From NCBI GenBank assembly GCA_000310025.1, contig FN649746.1:420544-484543 (forward strand): 64,000 nucleotides of DNA. The letters run 5' to 3'. Both the position numbers and the translations under genes were made by a program. A model generated the notes under the pieces. It saw only the letters and a list, made by a program, of their open reading frames with translations. It was not told where the DNA came from and did not search any database. The first letter of the stretch is position 1. Each line of letters opens with the position of its first letter. Source of the DNA: Ectocarpus siliculosus. Lineage: Eukaryota; Sar; Phaeophyceae; Ectocarpales; Ectocarpaceae. Positions 24,030 to 32,155 of the stretch are shown here, one piece after another.

Positions 24030-25090
24030 TCCCTCTCTCTCGCTCTCCCTCTCTCCCTCTCTGTCGCTGTCGCTCTCTCTCTCTCGTTCTGTGTGTGTGT
24101 CTCTCTCTCTCGGTCTCTCTCTCTCTCGCGCGCGATGCGCGTGCGGCTTTGACGACAACGGCCGTCGACACCACAGAGTGGAAAATGTCGTAAGCCTCTC
24201 GGGCTGAAAAGGCAGGCACAAAACGCGAGATGGTCGGTGCAGACGGGGTTGGCAGGCAGGAGACAGCAGGACGCTATGTCCCATGGGTGTTGTTGTGTTT
24301 GGTTGTTGTTGTGTTTGATTGTTGTTGTGGTGTTGTTGTTGTTGTTGTTATTGTTGTTGCTTCTGTTGTTGTTGCTGTTACTGTAGTTGCAGGTGGTGGT
24401 GATTGTGGTGAGGCCTTTTAATTGTGGTGGTGGTGTTGTGGTTGTCGTTGTTGTCCACGTAGAGAGCCCAACTTTCGACAGGCTTTCACGAAGCATTCGC
24501 ACAACCAGGCACTCCACAAACAGCGAGATCAGCGAAACTGTGTAATAGCACCGTCGCGTGCTTACGTTGCTATCGTCCGGCGACCGCCGCCATTCCAAGC
24601 GATTCGGATGCGTAGTAGACGGGCGTTGCGGTGCACCTGAAGTGACGATATACCCGGCGTGTCACAAAAGCATTGATATGTATGAAGCTTACGCTCGATA
24701 CCGCTTCAGGTGACGCCATACGTGGAGGAAATTCGACGCAATGAACGCATGCATATGTACGAACAACTACGCAACGTGAGGAAGGCAATGCGGTGCAACT
24801 AAACCGGTTCATCCCCAACCCCCATGCGGTAACAACCGCGATGCACACGCCCCCGCACCTGATTCATCCCTGTGAAACGTAGCCTGGGCCGGCGAAAATC
24901 GCTCCGTCCGGGCGTTGTAGGGACGCGAGGTCTATACGACTACGGCATGCGTTTACATGAGTACACCCCCACCCCCGCCCACACCAAACAGGAGCTTACG
25001 TACGACTACAACTACAAGGTCGGTTCGGTGGAGGGGAAGAGCCTGGTTTGCCGCTGCGGGGCCCCGTCTTGCCGCGGGATGCTGCTTTGA
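10044..25090 (+). CDS. ADD-finger SUV39-type histone H3K9 methyltransferase (ADD / pre-SET / SET / post-SET)
   Basis: Probable histone H3K9 methyltransferase of chromatin. Mapped exons: 10044-10120, 10795-10895, 11969-12108, 15563-16516, 17614-17715, 18322-18581, 19222-19288, 20108-21323, 21751-22418, 22744-22821, 23798-23875 and 24992-25090 (TGA). All phases match and give 1279 residues; 5' exons are missing. Residues 20-119 form an ADD finger: CFACG, then [35 protein letters not shown] and CWIC, in ATRX/DNMT3 order. A Ser/Gly/Pro-rich linker follows. Pre-SET starts at DLSRGLENV (about 412) and carries nine cysteines (CDC...C...CAC, then C...CAC...C) split by a Gly-rich loop. SET begins at GKGWGLR with YLGEV (about 597), is interrupted by about 570 residues, and resumes with NHSC (1211-1214) and YDY (1251-1253). 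Post-SET is CRCGAPSC. All expected catalytic and zinc residues are present, so an active enzyme is likely. H3K9 specificity is inferred from the SUV39 family. Confidence 0.9.
10180..10198. repeat. Poly-G tract
   Basis: An uninterrupted G run inside the first mapped intron of the ADD-SET gene, directly followed by an inverted copy of the dispersed repeat also seen at 4083-4165. Confidence 0.8.
11380..11516. repeat. Two-copy 72-bp tandem repeat
   Basis: Two direct copies beginning GAGGTTCTTAGTTCCTAGGG at 11380 and 11452, each ending near ATATCTAGGTTTTTGTG. A diverged relative lies at 51955-52050. The site is an intron of the ADD-SET gene. Confidence 0.8.
12756..12827 (+). tRNA. tRNA-Glu(CTC)
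   Basis: A full cloverleaf of 72 nt without intron. The acceptor stem pairs TCCTTCG with CGAGGGA (one G-U), followed by discriminator G. The D arm contains AATGGTTAGGA. The anticodon stem TATCG/CGATG closes the loop CTCTCAC, giving anticodon CTC. The T arm is CCGGG-TTCAATT-CCCGG. A box and B box (GGTTCAATTCC) are intact, so it should be transcribed by RNA polymerase III. No run of four or more T lies directly at the 3' end; the first T-rich stretch (GTTTCTTTTT) starts right after it. The gene lies on the sense strand inside a 3.45-kb intron of the ADD-SET gene. Confidence 0.92.
12886..14879. mobile_element. 2-kb foldback (long inverted repeat) element
   Basis: Ends are inverted: TCAGGGCTTTCTTCGT at 12886 returns as its complement ending at 14879. 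Further matching blocks are collinear about one centre: 13290-13318 with 14480-14508, 13696-13730 with 14058-14093, and 13769-13850 with about 13938-14020. The whole element is thus a near-palindrome with arms of about 950 bp and a loop of about 90 bp. Subterminal parts consist of degenerate 30-bp repeats rich in TTACCGTGGTGACCAG and CCGTACGGAA. No transposase is visible, so it would be a non-autonomous element. A T-rich duplication at the borders is possible but ambiguous. Mirror-image open frames inside it (13585-13974 + and 13932-14237 -) are a product of the palindrome, not genes. Confidence 0.85.
15135..15505. repeat. Tandem array of a dispersed about 95-bp repeat
   Basis: Four diverged units share the core CGACCGCGCTAACCGGCT, then GACCAATGAAAAGACGTC and AGTCTCAGTGCGG. 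Single copies also occur at 27326-27376, 51640-51680 and 56098-56140. The trailing part of the unit (GGGACCCCGTG-type block) also precedes the 3' splice site at 15562. Confidence 0.8.
16588..16715. mobile_element. 128-bp hairpin MITE
   Basis: Terminal inverted repeats of about 24 bp (GCTCGATTGCTCCACAATC against its complement, few mismatches) bound a short core that contains ACGGAAAGCCCTCCACGAGA. Related ends or cores are at 25366-25480, 37700-37780 and 61030-61060. It lies 71 bp inside an intron of the ADD-SET gene. Confidence 0.75.
18628..18690. repeat. Intronic CTTGCTYTG minisatellite
   Basis: Short units of about 10 bp (GCTTGCTCT / GCTTGCTTT, then GCTTGAGAT twice) just downstream of the exon ending at 18581. 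Confidence 0.8.
19686..20030. repeat. Tandem array, about 70-bp unit, five copies
   Basis: Units carry CCCTTCGACTG, TATATCTCGAACGGGTAGTC and TTTCATTGTA. Single related copies are seen at 52115-52150 and 58680-58725. The array fills most of the intron before the exon at 20108. Confidence 0.85.
20685..20806 (+). other. UBA-like module inside the SET-domain insertion
   Basis: Residues about 760-800 of the methyltransferase form the only ordered-looking part of the insertion. The pattern is three amphipathic helices: [10 protein letters not shown], then [16 protein letters not shown], then [11 protein letters not shown]. The FV-x-x-TG turn, the A-x-x-FL helix, the GGDL turn and the final A-V-x-x-FLD match the UBA-like domain of the p47/UBXN family. 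Such domains bind ubiquitin in several proteins; binding here is inferred only. It is flanked on both sides by Ala/Ser/Gly/Pro-rich sequence. Confidence 0.6.
20845..20960 (+). repeat. In-frame GCTGATGCTGGT repeat coding Ala-Asp-Ala-Gly
   Basis: A 6-bp unit repeat within coding exon 20108-21323 gives alternating Gly/Asp and Ala residues directly after the UBA-like module. All units are multiples of three bases, so length change would keep the frame. Confidence 0.9.
21945..22097 (+). repeat. In-frame coding minisatellite in the SET insertion
   Basis: Units of ACAGCAGAAACAGCTGTGAG and TGTGGCCACAGCAGGTGTGAG alternate, coding Thr/Ala/Val-rich peptides like [15 protein letters not shown]. It lies within coding exon 21751-22418. 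Confidence 0.9.
23154..23261. repeat. Exact 27-bp tandem repeat, four copies
   Basis: Four identical head-to-tail copies of a 27-bp unit starting GCCACAACTTGACAACGTTG. It is intronic, between the exons ending at 22821 and starting at 23798. The perfect identity points to recent expansion. Confidence 0.95.
23921..24130. repeat. (CTGT)n / (CT)n microsatellite
   Basis: CTGT units pass into a long CT run, with some GT and CG interruptions, in the last intron of the ADD-SET gene. Long open frames on both strands here are repeat artefacts. Confidence 0.95.
24293..24440. repeat. (TTG)n-rich microsatellite
   Basis: Degenerate TGTTGT/TGGTGG-type trinucleotide tract in the last intron of the ADD-SET gene. 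Confidence 0.85.
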
Positions 25091-28000
25091 AACCCCAGTC
25101 AAGCCGGCACGCTCTCCTTTCCGTGTTTTGACGGGACGGGATGGACTGTTGATTCCCACTACCGTCACGTTACGGGACGTTTGATAAAGGTTGTGTGTTA
25201 ATTGTTGGTGTGGTGTTGTTGTTAGTGTTGTCTTCAGTTGAGAAAACCGTTCCGATCTCTGCTCAGTACCGTCGAACACCCGTAACTGCCCAACTGACTC
25301 CGACGCAGGGTGTGGTCACAGGCCAACTACCGCAAGAGGCGGCGAGAAGACACCCCCCCCCTAGACAGATTTTTAAAGCTCGATTACTCCGCAACCAAGA
25401 TTGTTCCAACGCCAAAATTGGCGATTTGAAAACCATTCCCTCGAGGGCTTTCCGTAGACGTATCGGGTTCCTTCCTCATCGAGGTTTGAAAGTCGGCATC
25501 GGCGGGGTGCCATCTCCCCGCCTCCTACGGTACCCCCAACAAGGGTACAATTTTGCGCTACGGAGACTCAAAAGAGATTGTAAATAGGTTTAGGTTGTGT
25601 TGTTTGTTATTGAGCCCGTCGCTGTTGTCGTCGTTGTTGTCTCGACATGTAACGGTTCTGGCGTCTAGAGAGCATCCCTCCCGCACGGTGTATTGTACAG
25701 TAGACAAGTGTCGTTGTTGTCTCCAGTGGGATGGCGCCTGACGTTGCACCGCTAGATAGGGAAGTATAGTGTCTTATCGACCGTTAAATACGTTTGGTTG
25801 ATAGTTTGCTAGGGTTGGTTCGAAGGTCTCATTAGAAGGCAAGGCGCCAACGCCGTTTTTCAGTGTATTTACGCGAAAAATACATGCGCAGATCGTTATT
25901 TGAGGTTTAGTAGCGTCTTGATTAGGTTACGGGCAGTTGCTACAAATGACGCTGGGGGGGAGATAAATAGGCGAGAATGGTAGCGATATTTGTGTTGTGT
26001 GTCCTGCCTTGGGCGCCAGATGATGGGGTTTCCTACGCGTTACTCTGGTGTTCGTAGAGGCGGGGCCAGCTGGCAAGGACGAGAGGCGACGTCACATTGT
26101 TTTTTTCACGTCCCGTCTGTTGCGGCCGCCGGCCTACACCCTTCGGTGTGTATGTTTGGCCGGGGTCACACAGACAGGAGGATTTTTACGTTTCCTCCTA
26201 CGGTGCGGCCTTCCAGGAGGAGTTATCTGCGTTTACTCCAACGATGCTTGCCTTCAATTACAGCAGTACCGCGAGAAGGGTTCAGCCGTCCCCTTTCCTG
26301 TTGGTTGTGTGTGGACAAGACTTGTCGGGGTTCACATCTACAGTCGGCCGTGATCGCACGGAGGAACGGCTTGATAGAGATGCGTGTTTTGTTTGGATGG
26401 GGGTCGAGTTTGGCGTGTTGTGCATCACCCCCCCTCAACGATCACGTGCAGTTGGTTGTAGTGGTGGCATCGTGTCCTTTTTCGTGTACATGCGGTATGG
26501 GTACTACAGTCCGCGCCCCCCCCCCTGTCGAGGGAACCCGCGAGCTAGAAAGCGGGTTTGTGGGTCGGTCCCGCCTTTCAAGGTGACGTGGTTTTGTTGG
26601 CTAGCTGCTAGTTTAGGCGACGTACACGGAAGGCACCCTCTCTCCGTGACCTTAATTTTTTTTTCGTGTTTAGCTGCCCGATCCGAGGTTCTGCAGCGGG
26701 AGGCGCCAGTCGGGTCTCTGGCGACATAGCCCCAATCAACTCCGTGAAAACTCCCCCACAACTAGTGAAGAGTTGGTGTTCACCCCTTGCCGTGGATAAG
26801 CGTCGGGGATAAGCTAGCGGTAGCCATAGTGTGTAACCTATTTAGCTGAGGTTTTCTTGTGCCAATCATCGTAGCACGCGCAATAGTCAGCTCTGCCGCG
26901 GGTGGCAGTCTCTCTTTGTATGACAGATGGGTTGCGATCTCGTGATTAAGTAAGTAAAAGTATGTTCTTGCTGACGGAGGATTTCGATGTTTTCTCTGAA
27001 CCTTCGACTGAATAGACAAGGGGCGGGTGAGTTCGTAGGTTTTGCGGCGTGCTTTCGGTGGTTTACGCTAGCTAGCAAGGGAATTGCGAAGAGTGTTGCG
27101 CGTTGCGGTTGACGTACGCTAGCGAGATGGGCCCGCAGCGTCGCTGCGGTTGCTGACAGTTTCAGGTCAATTTCCTTCAGTAGTGTTCCACCAGACGCGT
27201 CTATGTGCCAAGGGTAACGCGGTATTTAAGAGATGGGTTCCTTTGCCCAACAATGAGATGGGTTCCTTTGCCCAACAATGAAGGACCAAATGGTTTTCTG
27301 TTGTCGTGTGTGTGTTTGTTATTAGCGTTGATAGTCCTAACCGGTTGACCAATGAAAAGAAGTCACTTACAGTGCGGCTGAAAACCGAAAAATGCTTCTA
27401 AAGGCCATGATCTGGGACCCCGTGAGGGGGCGTCATGGGGGCGGATAACCACTACTCTCCAAATGTGTGTACCGGAGAGGGTCCGAAAACCAGGTCTTGG
27501 CAACCTACACCGCTCTTTGTTGTTTGCCGTTATTTTTCGGCACACAAGAACGTGTTGCTGTTGTCTGCAACAACCATGAAGGTCTACTGTACGTACAACT
27601 AGGAGGGGAACTACACGTCTTCCACGCCTCGACTTGGATGAGCCCTTGACCGTAGATTGAACGGCTGCTACCGGCCCCTCGCACACACTCACTCATGAAA
27701 CATGCGACGAGCAGAATAATTTTTGAGCGAGAGTGAAACCGAGTTTGAGCAGGATGAACTGAGCGAGGATCAATCAACATCGATACGTCAGGCAGGTCAA
27801 GGCAGGTAAAAGTAAAAGGGTGCGCAAGGGGGAGAATTACTATTGTCTCTTCCTGAATATGCACGCATTCCCTCGAAGAATGCCAGCCGTTTCATCACAC
27901 CAGAGGAAATTCATCCTCCGTCAGACTGAGCACAGACAGACCTCCGAAACATCCTCCTCCACCAGACTGAGAACAGACCTCCAGAACATCCTCCTCCATC

Positions 28001-28115
28001 AGACTGAAAGCACAGACCTCCAGAACATCGAACTTTCGCGAAAGGCAAGCCCCACAAGAAAAATCTACATCTCGACACGGTGTCTTTTTCGGCCCGCCCC
28101 GACGAGGGTTACCTA
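25091..28115. other. Intergenic space between two convergent genes
   Basis: The ADD-SET gene ends at 25090 (+) and the carrier ends at 28116 (-). The space holds repeats: an element end with TTGTTGTTAGTGTTGTCTTC and CCGTTCCGATCTCTGCTCAG at 25203-25270, a MITE-like block at 25366-25560, a 24-bp direct duplication near 27231-27281, and a dispersed-repeat copy at 27326-27440. Overlapping open frames at 25990-26729 (+) have no recognisable domain and no consistent frame. Confidence 0.5.
27921..28032. repeat. Three-copy minisatellite of about 40 bp
   Basis: Three imperfect units with CAGACTGA, ACAGACCTCC and GAACATCCTCCTCCA, just beyond the 3' end of the carrier gene. Confidence 0.8.
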
Positions 28116-30476
28116 CTACTCCAAGACCTGCTTAACCAATGACGTGTTGACGCTCGTTGGGCTGCAGGAGGACCGCGGCCGGGCACCCAACAGGTCGATG
28201 GTGGTCTCGTAGCCGAGGAACACGAGGCCGTGCATCGGGAACGCGCGCAGCATGGCCGCTCCCAGCCCCCTGAATAGCACCGGCATGCCCTCCGCCCTGC
28301 GGCAACAGAAAGTCACCACAAAAGGGTGTATGTTGTCATAGGAGTGTCAGGGTTAGAATTTACTCGGAAGGAGGATTTTCTTGTTGTACCCCAAGAAGCC
28401 GTCCCGATGTTCTGTTCGGTTCCCCCCCCTCAGAGCGTTCGTGCTATATCGTAAGGATAGCGCTGAGAAACACGCTTCCATAATTACGGGCTAGAATATC
28501 CCTGATGAGGCAACGCGGCCCCCCAAGACCTTGGGGCGATCTACGCCCAGGTCGGGTGGGACCCCGGAGCCGCCGCCGCACCATATCCACGCAACACAAA
28601 ATAGCCGAAAAAAGCTTTTGTCATCAACTGCAAAAGAACCGTGATTTTCCTCTCACAGGCCAACACGCAACAGCAGTAATAATCGTCGTACATTCCGCCA
28701 CGAAATACGGCAACCACCACTACCCCGCTTGGTACAAAATAGTTCCCCAAACCTCAGGGTCTTCATCAAGCAGTCCCGCACGCCTCGGTACACCCCAGGC
28801 TCCGCCGTCTGCATCCTCGTCTTGATCACGTCCAGGCAGTAGATAGGCGGGAGCCACATCACGCACCCCGCTAGCCCCCCCGCCAGGGCCAGGAGGATCG
28901 GCTCGGGCACCGCCGTGCTTGTCCGGTCCGGAGGCAAGAAGTAGTCCTTGGCAATCTCGTACTATAGGTTTGCATGAAAGAGGGGGAAAGGGAGGGTCTG
29001 CAAGTCGAGCCGTAGTCGTTGGACCATTGACCTAGAGCATTCCTGCCATGCCGGAACGGAGCGATATGTCGGGTTTTCGCCGGCCCAGGCTGCGCTGCAC
29101 AAGGATGAACCAGGTATGTCATTGATTGATTGGGCATCCCGGCTAACCAAACGTTTCACATTCGGCAGGCAGGGGGCACTCGAAATATACTCACGGTCAT
29201 TTTTTAAGTCGTCGTATATGCGGTAGACTAGCACGAAGGGGGTATTGCTCTCGGAGCTACCCTCGCGGGTGAAAGTGTCGCGGACGTGTTTCGGCGGCAA
29301 GTGTGATCTCGAGCGGGAATTGTCCCTCTAGCGAGAGAAGTCGTTTCCGTCCGGGAAAGGTTGTTGTTTCTGCATGTCCTGCTTGAAATTTCGTTTCTTG
29401 TTTCTTCCTCTAGCACTTGGGCTAGATCCACCCATCCCCGTTCAGCTATCACAGGCGCTTCCCCTTTCCATCCAACGCCAGGAAACCTGGTTTGGCCCAC
29501 ACAGGAGTTGTTCCCGTAGAAGGCCGCATAACTAAGGCCGGTGAAATCGCTCGACCCAGACGAAATAGTCAGGTCGTCTCATACTCTGGATAAGGGCCGG
29601 GTACCCGGTATAAGGCGGCCAACTCTCTTTCGCATTATGCGGCCGAACACATGGACCACCACTGCATTCTATTTTGACCGCACCGACGGGTAGTAGATGC
29701 CGAACTGAAGAGGTTCCCTGAGCATGGTCGCTCCCATGCCCCGACATAGCCCCATAGCAATACCCTCCCTGTAACAACATGGCAGTGGACAGACAATCAA
29801 ACACCGTGCGGAGACGTCAGGAGTGAGTGATTAGTCGCCTGAGTCGGGACACAGAATAAATGAGGTACATCGTTCTTCGGAGGGACACAGCACGTCCACG
29901 CTCCTCCGACCAAACCAACATCCACGGGATCGGTAGCCTGTAGGGAAATCTGCCACTCCGTTCCACTGCTCGCCTCCAATAGCTTACACCTCCCCGAGGA
30001 TCACAGCCACAGACGCTGCGCTCGGCATTGCAGCTACCTACCCTCAGCAGTCCTGTGGAGCCCGCAGTCGTCGTCCCGTATTGGACAACAGGCCACCATA
30101 CGGAACTACTACCACCGTGCAAGAAGCACTCGCGGAGATCTCTCCGCGGAGTATTGCCGTCGAAGGCGAGGAAGCTATGAACCGGGGCCTCCCTCCCCTC
30201 CCCCCCGGCCGGAAAGCAATGCTTGCGGCCTCTCACCTTCGCACAAGGTCCACAACGCAAGCCCCGCTCCAGGAGTACGGCGATTGCAGCTTCTTTCCTT
30301 GTCGCACCTGCCGCCGCCCACCGGGGGCGAGGAGACACATCACTTTCGCGGTCATTCTTCGTCAGGTAGTACAGGGGAATCGCTCAAGTCGAGATAGACA
30401 CGCCAACGGAGCGAGTTTCTCGCGTTTTTCGGGAAGAGCTTTGCTCTGCTATTGTTTTTGTCTTCGATGTTGTTGT

Positions 30477-30530
<54 letters not shown>

Positions 30531-32155
30531 TGTTGTTGTTGTAGTTGTTTTGTCTTCATATTGACAAATATTTCCCATCTCTACTCAGTACCTATATCCG
30601 TACTGGTCCAACTGACTCGGAGTATATCTAACTATATTCCATGAGCTTCTTGCGGTACGGGGAGGGGTGCACCTCCGATTGCGTGTTCGGCTAGCGGGCG
30701 AGGCTCCTCTCACAGCAAACACGGCCTTACCGAGAGGTCCGACACACTGGAGTGCGTTCGACGCCTGCTTCGGTCTCTGTTTTCACCTGCATGACTCCCT
30801 TAACCCTCTCGAACACCTGTCGCATAGGAGCGTTCATTACGCCAGCCCACGCCCCAGCGATTCCTTTCTCAGGGAGGGTCAGCTTGTCGGTTGCTTTCGC
30901 CTCTCTCCGCCTGACCAAACCAGCAGGAACGAAATTTCCAGTAGCGCCCACAGACCACCAAAGGTTAGATGGTCCCTTCTCTGATGGTATCGACTATCGA
31001 GCAATCGGTTCTCCATGTTAGAGCATGTCTCACATAAAGAAAAGAGAGAATTAAAAAAATTACGCTACTTATCCCGAGGGCCTGCACGTCTATGACGATC
31101 GCGATTTTTTCAGTATTCAGTAGAGGTAGGCTACCTTGATGAATGCTCACCGTAGAAGAAACCTGCCGGCGTAGCCGTAGGAGGAAAATGACACAGCGAA
31201 CATAGCTCCGTAGCCAACGACTGGAGAGAGGAGGCCCCGGTATAAGGACAGCGTCTGTGAGAGGTAAATGACAACGGGTGGACGGGAGCTATGATAGCTA
31301 AGGTTTTGCAGACGGGTTCAAGCTATTGCGCGCGCACAGGGAAACGGGATCGGGACAACAAATTACCACTCGACAACCACGACGACGACGGTGCATCTGT
31401 CGAATCGCACGTAGACTGTCGTCAGTATCAACTCCAGGCTGAGATTTCGAGCTCCCGACTTTGGAGACTCACGAGCGATTCGTGCACGCCTACCATGGCA
31501 TGGATCCATAGAGCTCATCACTTTTGTAGACTTCATGTAGACGCAATTCGTGTACCCCTGCCGTTGGCATGAATCGCCTCGACTCACCCCTTCTTTTCTC
31601 GCCATCGATGTGAGTACATTCGCGATGCTCGAGTATCTCGAGCGCCCAGAAGTCTGGAGTCTGTGAGAAAATATTGCATTGAAGGAAAAGCACACGGCCA
31701 ACCGGTGTCATGCGGCGACAAGGTTAGAGAGGACTGGCCATCATCCCTCCGAAAATATGGAGTCTGGCGTGTACTTATTATGCAGTCAGTGATGCTTGTG
31801 CGGCAAAAAACAAAGCATTCACACGCACGCACATATGTGTCCTGGTTCTAACCACCCGCAAAAGCTTTCAAGCTCCTTCTCATGCTCTGCGTAGGATAGG
31901 TGCAGCTGACTTTGCGAATCGTGACTGTGATCGTTAATAAATGTGCAGCCAACGGCAGGAGACCTCTTCCCTCACCCTCTGTCGTAGAGTCTGGAGAGCA
32001 CGCGGCAAAACAACTCCGAAGACCATGGACCAGTACACAAATCACCGTGAGAACACAACCTACCTGGACTTTATGGTGTCTAACGGGTAGACCACCGTCA
32101 TTCCGATGACCCCGCCAACGGTACCTCCGGCAAGCTCTTGCCAGAATGAAGGCAT
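28116..32155 (-). CDS. Mitochondrial carrier family (SLC25-type) transporter
   Basis: Inner-membrane solute carrier, complete. Exons, in order: 32155-32064, 31660-31588, 31254-31151, 30910-30748, 30307-30237, 29768-29684, 28961-28753, 28296-28116. All phases agree and give 325 residues, the normal family size. Three repeats are visible. Repeat 1 has YPLDTIK (23-29), then a matrix helix and LYRGLLSPVVGYG. Repeat 2 has AGAWAGVMNAP with ERVK (about 109-127), then LCRGMGATMLREP. Repeat 3 has PIYCLDVIK (235-243), then LFRGLGAAMLRAFP. Repeats 2 and 3 depart from the usual PxDxxK signature. ATG at 32155 is chosen because it gives a short N terminus before helix 1; an in-frame ATG 96 nt upstream (32251) is possible. 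The donor of exon 4 (A|GTGTGT) was chosen because it alone keeps the frame into exon 5. The overall pattern recalls carnitine/acylcarnitine or amino-acid carriers; the substrate cannot be set. Confidence 0.93.
30470..30545. repeat. (TTG)n microsatellite
   Basis: About 24 TTG units within a carrier-gene intron. It is followed by TTTGTCTTCA and, further on, CTCAGTACC...CCGTACTGGTCCAACTGAC, a dispersed-repeat end also seen at 25203-25330, 43621-43735 and 50305-50405. Confidence 0.95.

Noticed and set aside
23693..24598. 301-codon open frame on the - strand
   Set aside because: It is mostly the translation of the CT microsatellite (Arg-Glu repeats) and of the TTG tract, and it lies over proven exons of the + strand gene.
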